Source of the DNA: Pseudomonadota bacterium | GTDB taxonomy: Bacteria; Pseudomonadota; Alphaproteobacteria; Rhodospirillales; Magnetospirillaceae | DNA length: 48,426 bases | NCBI GenBank assembly: GCA_023458315.1 | Contig: JAEXAH010000104.1 | Coordinates: 1-48,426, forward strand | Direction of reading: 5' to 3' | Shown: piece by piece, positions 34,108 through 41,066 of the stretch | Layout of the letters: each line of letters starts with the position of its first letter | How positions within the stretch are numbered: the stretch's first letter is position 1 | Translations under genes and position numbers: made by a program | Notes under the pieces: generated by a model | The model's input: only the letters and a program-made list of their open reading frames with translations | The model's database searches: none | What the model was told of the DNA's origin: nothing

Positions 34108-34563
34108 TCAGAAGGTCAAGGGCAGGATGGCGCTCAGCGAGGCGCAGACGATCAGGGTCAGCCGGGTCCGCATGCGTCCGTACCACCCCGGCAGCAGCCC
34201 GGCGCCGACCGCGCGGCGGTCGCCCTCCCAGGCCATGGCGAAGCCGACCAGCAACAGGGGGATCGACGCCGTCAACGGCAGCAGCATGGCGAACCAGCCC
34301 AACAGCGAGGGCACCACCGCCCACAGCAGCCACAGGCTGCCGAACGGGTCGTCCAGGGGGGCCGCGATGACGCGCCCCCAGTGCACCGCGCCGATGAACG
34401 ACAGAATGACCGCCCCGTACACCGCAACCGCCCACAGCGCGTGGGGCCGCAGGACATCGACGGGCATCCAGGCCAGCACGGCCCCGGCGACAAAGGGGAT
34501 CAGTCCAAGGTGGGACAGGGTCCGCGCGGTGCCGTCACCATGGCGCAAGGAGAACGGATGCAT
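34108..34563 (-). CDS. DUF3429 membrane protein
   Basis: A 151-residue protein with five predicted membrane helices. Family features are LGLIPFVAGA, ILSFIGAVHWGRVI and a final WYGRMRTRLTLIV. The function is unknown. It is the second gene of the glutathione peroxidase-DUF3429-folE operon, three bases after the peroxidase stop. Co-expression under RpoE suggests a role in membrane protection. Confidence 0.87.
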   Translation of the reverse strand: MHPFSLRHGDGTARTLSHLGLIPFVAGAVLAWMPVDVLRPHALWAVAVYGAVILSFIGAVHWGRVIAAPLDDPFGSLWLLWAVVPSLLGWFAMLLPLTASIPLLLVGFAMAWEGDRRAVGAGLLPGWYGRMRTRLTLIVCASLSAILPLTF

Positions 34564-34566
34564 GGC

Positions 34567-35136
34567 CTAGTCCTCCGCCAGCGCACGGTCGACCGCCGCC
34601 TTCAGGCGGTCGGAGGAAGGGCTGGTCATGCTGGAAAACCAATCCACCAGACGGCCATCCCGGCCGATCAGCAGCTTGTGGAAGTTCCAGCGCGGCACGC
34701 CCACGGCGCCGGTCTGCGCGGCGGCCCAGCGGTACAAGGGGTGCGCCTGCCCGCCCGTCACCACCTGCTTTTCCATCAGCGGGAAATCGACGCCGTAATT
34801 GATCTCGCAGAAATTCTGGACCTGCGCGTTGCTGCCCGGCTCCTGTCCGCCGAAATCGTTGGACGGGATGCCCAGCACCACCAATCCCTTGTCCCGGTAT
34901 GACCGCCACAATTCCTCGAGCCCCTGGTATTGCGGGGTGAAGCCGCATTGCGAGGCGGTATTGACGACAAGAACCACCTTGCCGCGAAACAGATCGGGGG
35001 AAAGCTGGCCGCCGTCGATGGCGGGCAAGTCCAGGCGGCGCCAGTCAAGCACGGTGCCGACACCAGCCGCAGCGGCACCGCCGGAAACGAAATGACTGAG
35101 CAGGGCGGCCATCACGGCCGTGAACATCGTGCGCAT
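34567..35136 (-). CDS. Exported glutathione peroxidase-family protein
   Basis: A 189-residue thiol peroxidase with a probable signal peptide (MRTMFTAVMAALLSHFVSGG). Catalytic residues are Cys64 in NTASQCGFTPQ, the glutamine in PSNDFGGQEPGS and the Trp-Asn in RWNFHK. The residue is cysteine, not selenocysteine. It should reduce lipid or organic hydroperoxides in the periplasm, probably using thioredoxin-like donors rather than glutathione. It is the first gene behind an RpoE-type promoter, matching the known regulon, in which a glutathione peroxidase homologue is a core member. Confidence 0.92.
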   Translation of the reverse strand: MRTMFTAVMAALLSHFVSGGAAAAGVGTVLDWRRLDLPAIDGGQLSPDLFRGKVVLVVNTASQCGFTPQYQGLEELWRSYRDKGLVVLGIPSNDFGGQEPGSNAQVQNFCEINYGVDFPLMEKQVVTGGQAHPLYRWAAAQTGAVGVPRWNFHKLLIGRDGRLVDWFSSMTSPSSDRLKAAVDRALAED

Positions 35137-35154
35137 GGCGGATCTCCTTTCCCC

Positions 35155-35184
35155 CTTCTACGCGGTGACATCGCGCATGGATCA
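35155..35184 (-). promoter_or_regulatory. RpoE-type promoter of the gpx-DUF3429-folE operon
   Basis: On the minus strand: TGATCC (35184-35179), exactly 18 bases, then TAGAAG (35160-35155). The ATG at 35136 lies about 19 bases downstream of the -10. GGAG lies shortly before the start codon. Confidence 0.82.
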
Positions 35185-35260
35185 CAGGGAGGATTCCGAA
35201 TCCGTATTCTGGGGAGAGAGGAGAGGGCAGCGCGGGGTATTGGGCATCGAGCCACAAATG

Positions 35261-35295
35261 AAAAGCCCGCCAAGTCATAGACTTGGCGGGCTTTC
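35261..35295 (-). terminator. Terminator of the tRNA-Pro transcript
   Basis: A perfect 14-bp stem (AAAGCCCGCCAAGT pairing with ACTTGGCGGGCTTT) closes on a five-base loop and begins four bases after the 3' CCA end of tRNA-Pro. Both strands have short T tracts, so it may work in both directions. Confidence 0.85.
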
Positions 35296-35298
35296 ATA

Positions 35299-35375
35299 TG
35301 GTCGGAGTGAGAGGATTCGAACCTCCGGCCCCTGCCTCCCGAAGACAGTGCTCTACCAGGCTGAGCTACACTCCG
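35299..35375 (-). tRNA. tRNA-Pro (CGG)
   Basis: The 77-base gene folds completely. The acceptor stem is CGGAGTG/CACTCCG with discriminator A and an encoded CCA (35299-35301). The D arm is GCTC...GAGC. The anticodon stem is CTGTC/GGCAG with loop TTCGGGA, so the anticodon is CGG, reading CCG. The T arm contains GGTTCGAATCC. CCG is a frequent proline codon in this GC-rich genome. Confidence 0.96.
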
Positions 35376-35508
35376 GTCGCCTGCGAGGCGCTTCTTATAG
35401 CGCCAGCCCTTGCCGGATGCAAAGGGATTTTATGACTTTTTTTCACGCCCGGCCACACGCCGGGAAGCGCATTGTTTTCGCTGGAAAATCCCGGTCGCCA
35501 TCGCCACC

Positions 35509-36111
35509 ATGGCCGCCATGCGCATCTGTTTCATCGGCGACAGCTTCGTCAACGGCACCAACGATCCCGACTGCCTGGGCTGGACCGGGCGGGTCTGCGC
35601 CTTGGCACGACGGCGCGGGCACGACGTCACCCTGTACAATCTGGGCATCCGCCGCGACACCAGTGCCGACATCGCGGCACGCTGGCGGGCGGAAAGCGCC
35701 GCGCGCCTGCCGTCGGGCAATCCCGGCCTGCTGGTGTTCTCGTTCGGGGTCAACGATTGCTGCGACGACGACGGATGCCGCCGCGTGCCGCCCGACGCCA
35801 CCCTGGGCACCGCCCGGCATATGCTGGCCGAGGCCGCCAGCCGCCACCCGGTGCTGATGGTCGGTCCGCCGCCCATCGCCGACGCCGCCGTCAACGCCCG
35901 CATCGCCGCCCTGTCGCCCGCCTTGGGCCAGGTGTGCGCCGATTTGCGCGTGCCGTTCCTGGACGTCTTTCCGTTCCTGTCCGCCACCCCGGTCTGGATG
36001 GCGGAAACCGCCGCCGATGACGGCGCCCACCCGCGCGCCGCCGGATATGCCGCCCTGGCGGAACTGGTGGCGGCGTGGCCCGAGTGGTGGCGGGCAATGG
36101 AGAATCGCTAG
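35509..36111 (+). CDS. SGNH/GDSL-family hydrolase
   Basis: A 200-residue esterase or lipase-like hydrolase. Block I is CFIGDSFVNGT (catalytic Ser), block II has the glycine in LGIRRDTSADI, block III is FSFGVND (Asn), and block V is DDGAHPRAAGY (Asp and His). All four catalytic blocks are therefore present. The ATG at 35509 is followed by another at 35518; neither has a strong ribosome binding site, and a longer form from 35410 is possible. No signal peptide is visible. The substrate is unknown. Confidence 0.82.
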   Translation: MAAMRICFIGDSFVNGTNDPDCLGWTGRVCALARRRGHDVTLYNLGIRRDTSADIAARWRAESAARLPSGNPGLLVFSFGVNDCCDDDGCRRVPPDATLGTARHMLAEAASRHPVLMVGPPPIADAAVNARIAALSPALGQVCADLRVPFLDVFPFLSATPVWMAETAADDGAHPRAAGYAALAELVAAWPEWWRAMENR

Positions 36112-36233
36112 AGTATTTTCACGCCGAGCGTGGAAATGTGACCAGCCTGAGCGGCGCCTGAGCCTGGCCAGTGCTGGAGGCGCGGCCGCCAAAGGCAAAC
36201 GCTGGACCGGTTTCCGCTTTAGCTGAAACAGGT

Positions 36234-36962
36234 CTAGCGAATCTGGCTGGTGTAGCGGAAGGCGGCGGCGGGGGCGCGGACACGGCGCCATTCCAGCGGC
36301 TGGCGGTCATAGCCACGGGTCAGGCGGTCGATGACCACCACCGGCTGGCCGGTGGGCACGCCGACCAGGGTGGCATGCTCGGCGCCGACCGCCTCGGCGG
36401 TCAGGCTTTCCTCGGCGGTGGCGACCAACTGGCCGCACAGCCGCTCGAAGGCCGGGTAAAGGTCATTGCCGATGGCAGCCAGTTCCACACTCAGCAGCGG
36501 CGCGAAGCGGGCCTTGGGCAGCCAGATTTCCTCGCCGCGCAGAACCCGGCGGTCCACCAATTTCTGCCGCACCAGCCGGATGCAATCGGCGCCGACCGGC
36601 AGACCCAACCGTTCCGCCACCTCGGGCGACGCCTTCAGCGCGGCGCGTTCCAGGATGCGACTGACCAGAACCGGCGTCTCGCCCGGCTGCAAACCGGGAA
36701 TGTGCAGACAGCGCAGCAGCGAATGGTCGAAGCATGGCCGCCGGACGAAGGTTCCCCGCCCCTGCGACCGCTCCACCAGCCCCTCGGCCACCAGAACCTC
36801 GATGGCCCGCCGCACCGTGCCCACCGCCAGACCATGCCGCTGGGCCAGATCGCTTTCCGACGGGATGGATTGCCCCGGCTTCCAGGTCTGCGCGGCAATC
36901 CCCGCCGCGATTTCGTCGCGCAGGCGCTGATAGCGCGGCAGACGATCGTCGATGAAGGCCAT
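36234..36962 (-). CDS. GntR/HutC-family transcriptional regulator
   Basis: A 242-residue repressor. The N-terminal GntR winged helix (about 8-75) shows YQRLRDEIAAGI, PSESDLAQRHGLAVGTVRRA and LVERSQGRGTFV. The C-terminal UTRA ligand domain (about 90-235) has RLVRQKLVDRRVL and PLEWRRVRAPAAAFRY. Its target operon is not adjacent. A 12-bp palindrome (36979-36990) just upstream may be its own operator. The effector is unknown; the HutC/PhnF group responds to small metabolites such as urocanate, sugars or phosphonates. Confidence 0.88.
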   Translation of the reverse strand: MAFIDDRLPRYQRLRDEIAAGIAAQTWKPGQSIPSESDLAQRHGLAVGTVRRAIEVLVAEGLVERSQGRGTFVRRPCFDHSLLRCLHIPGLQPGETPVLVSRILERAALKASPEVAERLGLPVGADCIRLVRQKLVDRRVLRGEEIWLPKARFAPLLSVELAAIGNDLYPAFERLCGQLVATAEESLTAEAVGAEHATLVGVPTGQPVVVIDRLTRGYDRQPLEWRRVRAPAAAFRYTSQIR

Positions 36963-36978
36963 TCCTCCCCCCCCTTGG

Positions 36979-36990
36979 ATAGACCTCTAT
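36979..36990. promoter_or_regulatory. Candidate GntR operator
   Basis: ATAGAGGTCTAT (minus strand) is a palindrome with 5-bp arms and a two-base centre, 17 bases upstream of the GntR-family start codon. The TCTAT/ATAGA arms resemble HutC-type operators. Autoregulation is inferred. Confidence 0.4.
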
Positions 36991-37048
36991 AGGACTGGAT
37001 GGAACGCCCGCAGCTATTGATTGTCAAGGAAATGCACCACCCCCAAGC

Positions 37049-37077
37049 AAAAACCCCCGCCGGTTTCCCGGCGGGGG
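37049..37077 (-). terminator. Terminator of a minus-strand gene now cut off (probably glnA)
   Basis: On the minus strand a perfect 10-bp stem (CCGGCGGGGG complement, 37054-37063 with 37068-37077) with a four-base loop is followed by five T residues (37049-37053). No complete gene ends upstream on this strand. It lies 48 bases after the stop codon of the glnA-like remnant at 37125, so it is most likely glnA's own terminator. Confidence 0.8.
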
Positions 37078-37124
37078 CTTCGCGGATCGTGGCAAACGCC
37101 GCGACCGGTCGGATGTTTCCCGGA

Positions 37125-37145
37125 TCAGACCGAGTAGTACATCTG
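37125..37145 (-). pseudogene. 3' end of glnA, island attachment site
   Basis: On the minus strand the codons cag atg tac tac tcg gtc tga read QMYYSV-stop. Glutamine synthetase I ends in HPVEF(E/Q/D)(L/M)YYSV in proteobacteria, so this looks like the last codons of glnA. Two codons further upstream (gat ctc) would only weakly match Glu-Phe, and an in-frame stop follows soon after, so the homology breaks at about 37145-37151. A perfect 6-bp hairpin lies at 37152-37167. The integrase begins 115 bases further on. Integration into the 3' end of glnA fits these facts; 37146-37259 holds no other recognisable feature. Confidence 0.65.
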
Positions 37146-37259
37146 GAGATCAGCCTCGAATGAGGCTCAAACCCAGGGCTGGCAAGGCTTTCAGCGCCAC
37201 TGTGAACGGGCCGTGACCCACTTTGCACCACACGGCTGCTACACAGGGGGTGTTTTCCC

Positions 37260-38861
37260 ATGCACATGCAGCGTCGTGGCGCGGTCTATTCCTGGCGTCG
37301 AAGGGTGCCGTTGACCCTGGCCGAAAAGTGGGGCAAACGGGAAATCGTCCGATCCTTGCACACAACCAGCCGCAGCGAAGCCAGCCGCCTCGCCCGCGCC
37401 CTATCCATGTCCGCCGACCAACTCTTCGACCACGCCATGTCCCATCCCGACCTGACACCCGACCAGATCGACGCCCTTGCCCGCCGGTGGTTCACCGATG
37501 CCCTGGAAGCCGACGAACAACACCGCATCCACACCCGCCCCGGCAAACCCGTATATACCGGCTGCGGCGATAACGAAGACCCGGTCGAGGCCGACCTGGA
37601 GGTGTTGCGCTGGCTGGAAGGCGAATACAAGGAGGCCATCGCCTACAACGATTTCGTCCGCGTTCTGCCGGATGTGGAACGCTTGCTGACCGACGCCGGG
37701 GTTCCGGTTGACCGCAAGAGCGAGACGTTCAAGCGCCTTGCCAGGGGTTTGTTGCGGGCCAACATCGAATTCCTGCGCATCGCCAAGGCGCGACGGGTCG
37801 GGGATTACGCCACCGAGCCGGTGGACCCGCTGTTCCGCCCCCAAGCACACCAGCCCGCCCCCATCCCGGTTACTCCGGTTGATCCGGCGCTGTCCTCGCA
37901 GCCGTTGAGCAAGATCATGGAGGCGTACATCACCGCCAGGGAACGGGACGGAAAGTGGGTGCCCGTGACCAAGCGGAACAGCGTCAACAAGCTGAAGCTG
38001 TTCGTCGAGACCATGGGGGACAAGCCGGTGGACACCGTGACCCGCGACGACATCCGAGATTGGCGCGAGATGCTGGAGGACACACTCCAACTGTCCAACA
38101 ACAGCATCCGCCATCACTTCAAGGTCGTCGCCGCCATGTTCAACTGGGCGAAGGAGGAACGGAAGGCCACCATCGACAATCCCACCAAGGGCCTGATGCC
38201 GCCCGCCGACGATCCCAAGCGGGACGCCTTCACCGCCGAGGAACTGAAGACGCTGTTCAGTTCCCCCATGTACACCGGCCATTCCAGCGCCCATCGCCGC
38301 GATGTCCCCGGCGCGGTGGTGGTGAAGGACTTCAAATATTGGTTCCCGCTGATCGGCCTGCACACCGGGATGCGGGTCGAAGAGATCGCCAAGCTGCGAA
38401 CCGAGGATGTACGGCAGGAAGACGGCGTCTGGTGCTTCGACATCAAGAAGGCCAAGACCAAGGCGGGCGAGCGGCTGGTTCCCATCCATCCCCGGCTGAT
38501 CGCCCTCGGCTTCCTCGACCATGTGAAGTCGGTGAGGGACGAGCGCCTATGGCCGGAACTGACGCCCAACAGCGAAGGGGCCTATAGCCACCGCTTCGTG
38601 GTCTGGTTCCCCGAATACCGCCGCCTGATCGGCATCGACCGCGAGGGGCTGGTCTTCCACTCCTTCCGCCACAGCTTCGTGTCGCGGCTGGAAGAAGCCG
38701 GGGTGGACAATGTGAAGATCGCCCGCATCGTCGGCCACAAGATCACCAACATCACGGCGGGCACCTATGGCGGCAAGCTGTTCACGCCGTCCAAGCGGCT
38801 GGAGACCTTCAAGGACTTGGATTTCGGGGTAGACCTGTCGCACCTGATGGCGAAGGGATAG
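37260..38861 (+). CDS. Tyrosine recombinase (island integrase)
   Basis: A 533-residue site-specific recombinase. The N-terminal part (about 1-60, RRGAVYSWRRRVPLTLAEKW) is the DUF6538-type opening of many island integrases. A SAM-like core-binding domain (about 220-305) precedes the catalytic domain with Arg in HTGMRVEEIAKL, His-x-x-Arg in HSFRHSFVSRL, His in GHKITN and the nucleophile Tyr in TAGTYGG. All catalytic residues are present, so it is probably active. The usual place next to one attachment site is met. Confidence 0.93.
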   Translation: MHMQRRGAVYSWRRRVPLTLAEKWGKREIVRSLHTTSRSEASRLARALSMSADQLFDHAMSHPDLTPDQIDALARRWFTDALEADEQHRIHTRPGKPVYTGCGDNEDPVEADLEVLRWLEGEYKEAIAYNDFVRVLPDVERLLTDAGVPVDRKSETFKRLARGLLRANIEFLRIAKARRVGDYATEPVDPLFRPQAHQPAPIPVTPVDPALSSQPLSKIMEAYITARERDGKWVPVTKRNSVNKLKLFVETMGDKPVDTVTRDDIRDWREMLEDTLQLSNNSIRHHFKVVAAMFNWAKEERKATIDNPTKGLMPPADDPKRDAFTAEELKTLFSSPMYTGHSSAHRRDVPGAVVVKDFKYWFPLIGLHTGMRVEEIAKLRTEDVRQEDGVWCFDIKKAKTKAGERLVPIHPRLIALGFLDHVKSVRDERLWPELTPNSEGAYSHRFVVWFPEYRRLIGIDREGLVFHSFRHSFVSRLEEAGVDNVKIARIVGHKITNITAGTYGGKLFTPSKRLETFKDLDFGVDLSHLMAKG

Positions 38862-38865
38862 GTGG

Positions 38866-39444
38866 CTACAGGATGGTGGCGTAGCGGCGCAGTTCGGCCA
38901 CCGTCTTGGGCAGGCTCTGGGCCTCCAGGGTGTCCAGGTAGTCATGGACCGACTTGGGCGGATTCTTCAGCCGCGCCCGGCAGGTGCGAACCGCGTCCAG
39001 CACCTTTGCCAGATCGAGGTCGAACTGATAGCGGACAAAGTCATCCGGATGGATGGCTTCAAGGCCATAGGGGGCGAGGGCCGTCTCGGGAAAGTCCTTC
39101 AGATTAAAGGTGACAATGGCGTCCGCCCGACAGTGATAGGCGGCGGCGATGACGTGGCGGTCATCGGGATCGGGACAGTTCAGGATCAGGTCGATCAGGG
39201 CGTCATGTCCGCTGACAAGGCTGTCGCGGGCATGGAGATTCATCTTGTCGCGTAACAGTTCCAGCTTGGCCGGAGTCAGGTCCGGGTAGTCGGCGAGCAG
39301 ATTGCGCATCCACTCGCCGTGAATCTGGTCGCTCCAGCGGGCGCGGAACAGATCGATCACTGTCATCTGCATCAGCAGGTCGCGCAGTGTGAAGGGGTAC
39401 AGCACACAAGCGTCGAGCACGACCGTGAAGCGACCCGCCGTCAA
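38866..39444 (-). CDS. PIN-domain ribonuclease toxin
   Basis: A 192-residue PIN-domain protein. The acidic residues are Asp11 in VVLDACVLYPF, the glutamate in GEWMRNLL and the aspartates in CPDPDDRHVIAAA, with a further Asp in VTFNLKDFP. This arrangement is typical of VapC-like toxins that cut RNA. The extended C-terminal helical region (about 145-192) belongs to the longer COG1569-like branch. Start and antitoxin stop overlap by four bases, so the two are translated together. Confidence 0.88.
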   Translation of the reverse strand: MTAGRFTVVLDACVLYPFTLRDLLMQMTVIDLFRARWSDQIHGEWMRNLLADYPDLTPAKLELLRDKMNLHARDSLVSGHDALIDLILNCPDPDDRHVIAAAYHCRADAIVTFNLKDFPETALAPYGLEAIHPDDFVRYQFDLDLAKVLDAVRTCRARLKNPPKSVHDYLDTLEAQSLPKTVAELRRYATIL

Positions 39445-39884
39445 TAGCCGACCCCCAGTTCCTGGGACAAAGCCGCCAAATCGTCCAATGCCTTGGAGCG
39501 ATCCGCATACAGCCGATCCTTATAGGCCTGGACATCGTGGAAGCGCACCCGGCGATGGGTTCCGACCTTGTGGAACGGAATGGCCCCCTGTTCCAGCAGG
39601 CCGATCAGATGGGGCCGCGAGACGTTGAGGAAGTCGGCGGCCTCCTGGGTCGTCATCTCGGCATGGATGGGGATCATGGTGACGGCGTTGCCCAGCGCCA
39701 TCTCGGTCAGGACGTGGCTCAGCAGCCGCGCCACAGACTGAGGCAGCACCAGGGTCTGCCCGTCGTCGAGCCGCACCCGCAGCTCAGCCTGCGCATGGGC
39801 GGCCAGGATGCGCCCGGATTCCTCGGCGATCCGGGTCTCGGCCTCGGTCGGCACCACGGGATCGTAGGCCTTCAGCTCCGCCAT
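39441..39884 (-). CDS. Helix-turn-helix antitoxin (excisionase-type DNA-binding domain)
   Basis: A 147-residue protein. The central domain (about 75-125) has MTTQEAADFLNVSRPHLIGLLEQGAIPFHKVGTHRRVRF(HDV), split here as a MerR/excisionase-like helix-turn-helix. The N-terminal half is helical. It precedes the PIN toxin and overlaps it, so it most likely is the antitoxin and autorepressor. An inverted repeat (39903-39928) lies in its upstream region. Confidence 0.85.
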   Translation of the reverse strand: MAELKAYDPVVPTEAETRIAEESGRILAAHAQAELRVRLDDGQTLVLPQSVARLLSHVLTEMALGNAVTMIPIHAEMTTQEAADFLNVSRPHLIGLLEQGAIPFHKVGTHRRVRFHDVQAYKDRLYADRSKALDDLAALSQELGVGY

Positions 39885-39902
39885 GTGTTCCCTCCCGGTG
39901 TT

Positions 39903-39928
39903 GGCTATGGTGGACTTATGCTATAGCC
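39903..39928. promoter_or_regulatory. Candidate antitoxin operator
   Basis: GGCTAT (39903-39908) and ATAGCC (39923-39928) form a perfect inverted repeat with a 14-base centre, starting 19 bases upstream of the antitoxin ATG. Such a repeat in the promoter is expected for an autoregulated toxin-antitoxin operon. Confidence 0.4.
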
Positions 39929-39992
39929 TGTAGCACTTTCCATATGGCATCCATCCGCAATAAACGCAATAACCGAAACAGACGCAATGCCG

Positions 39993-41066
39993 TCATGCCG
40001 GTTGCTCTAATGACGCCGAGCGGCGCAACAGGCGCCGGATCAGGCGAATCATGCCGCGCAAGGCGACCAACGCGCTCACCAGCCAGCACAGCGCCCCAAT
40101 CAGCAGGCCCAGAAGCGCCCAGACCAGACGGAGCGCCAGCACGACCAGATCGAAGGCCTTGGCCCCCAGGGCCTTCAGAACCCCGCCGGTCCGTTTGCCG
40201 AAGATGGCGGCAAGCTTTTCGGCGGTCTTCACGTCGTCGAGGCTGCGGGCGGTCCTGGTGACCATCAAAGCCGTGGCGCCGTCCGCTTTCTTGTAGATAC
40301 GGCCCAGGGAGGTTCCGGCCTCGGCCAGGGGAGCAAGCCGTTTCATATCGACGGCGTTGCCCAGGGTTCGGCTTGCACGGGGCATATCGGCCAGATCGGA
40401 GGCGGACATCGCCTTGACGGGGCCAAGATGAACCGCCGAGGACAGGATGCCCCCGATCTCGTCGGCCAAGCGGCGGGCGATCATGCGGCTTTTCACCGCC
40501 ACCTTGAGGACGGCAGTGCCGCCCTTGGCCGCCATCGAAGAGCCGCCGGTGGCGGGCGCCGCCACTTCCAAGGCAATGCCTGCGGCGGCAAGACCCAGGA
40601 TCAGGCTATCGGGCTCCTCGCCTCTCAACGGCTTGGTCAATTCGGCGGTGGCGTCGCGGACGTCACCCAGCAGGGTCATGTCGGCGGCCACGGAACAGAC
40701 GATTCCGGCCAAACCCGAGGCCGTTCCCATAACGGCACCTTTGGCGCAATCGGCGGTCTTGCCCAGCGCCTGCTTCCACAGGGTGTTTTCCGCCCTTAAG
40801 CGGTCGGCGGTGGATTGGGGAAGCGCGATCCCGGCCAGATCGGCGGCATCCGCCAGCAATTCGGCCCCGTCCACGTCACCCTCATCCAGTGCCCGGTCGA
40901 TCATGGCTGGCGTCAGCTCGGCCCGCAGGGCGACGATGATGGCCTGGCGGATGTCCCGTTCAGGGTTGGGCCAAGCGACCAGCAAAAGCGCCCCGCCCAG
41001 CACGGCGCAGACCAGGGCGGCCTTCCAGCCCAGCCGACGACGCGAGGGTGGAGCGGGCTCGGTCAC
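39993..41066 (-). CDS. Membrane protein of unknown function, last gene of the hsd operon
   Basis: A 357-residue protein. One helix near the N-terminus (WKAALVCAVLGGALLLVAW, about 14-32) and two near the C-terminus (FDLVVLALRLVWALLGLLIG then ALCWLVSALVALRG, about 305-340) flank a soluble middle. The middle has small-residue-rich segments (LAAAGIALEVAAPATGGSS) that could enter a membrane. The end is strongly basic (RLIRRLLRR). The start overlaps the hsdS stop by four bases, so it is translationally coupled to the restriction operon. No family was recognised. A membrane effector or anchor for the defence operon is possible, but this is inference. Confidence 0.7.
   Translation of the reverse strand: MTEPAPPSRRRLGWKAALVCAVLGGALLLVAWPNPERDIRQAIIVALRAELTPAMIDRALDEGDVDGAELLADAADLAGIALPQSTADRLRAENTLWKQALGKTADCAKGAVMGTASGLAGIVCSVAADMTLLGDVRDATAELTKPLRGEEPDSLILGLAAAGIALEVAAPATGGSSMAAKGGTAVLKVAVKSRMIARRLADEIGGILSSAVHLGPVKAMSASDLADMPRASRTLGNAVDMKRLAPLAEAGTSLGRIYKKADGATALMVTRTARSLDDVKTAEKLAAIFGKRTGGVLKALGAKAFDLVVLALRLVWALLGLLIGALCWLVSALVALRGMIRLIRRLLRRSASLEQPA

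Noticed and set aside
34087..34110. TGATCC-N18 before folE as a fifth RpoE-type promoter
   Set aside because: The hexamer at the required distance is ATGAAC, the folE start codon itself, not a TA-rich -10, and a start there would leave no leader.
37152..37167. Hairpin AGCCTC-GAAT-GAGGCT as a terminator of the glnA remnant
   Set aside because: It lies upstream of the remnant's codons on that strand and has no T tract; it may be a recombinase arm site, but nothing shows this.
39944..40261. A 105-codon plus-strand frame beginning MASIRNKRNNRNRRN
   Set aside because: It lies mostly antisense to the membrane protein gene, has no ribosome binding site and its translation turns into Arg/Pro-rich mirror sequence.
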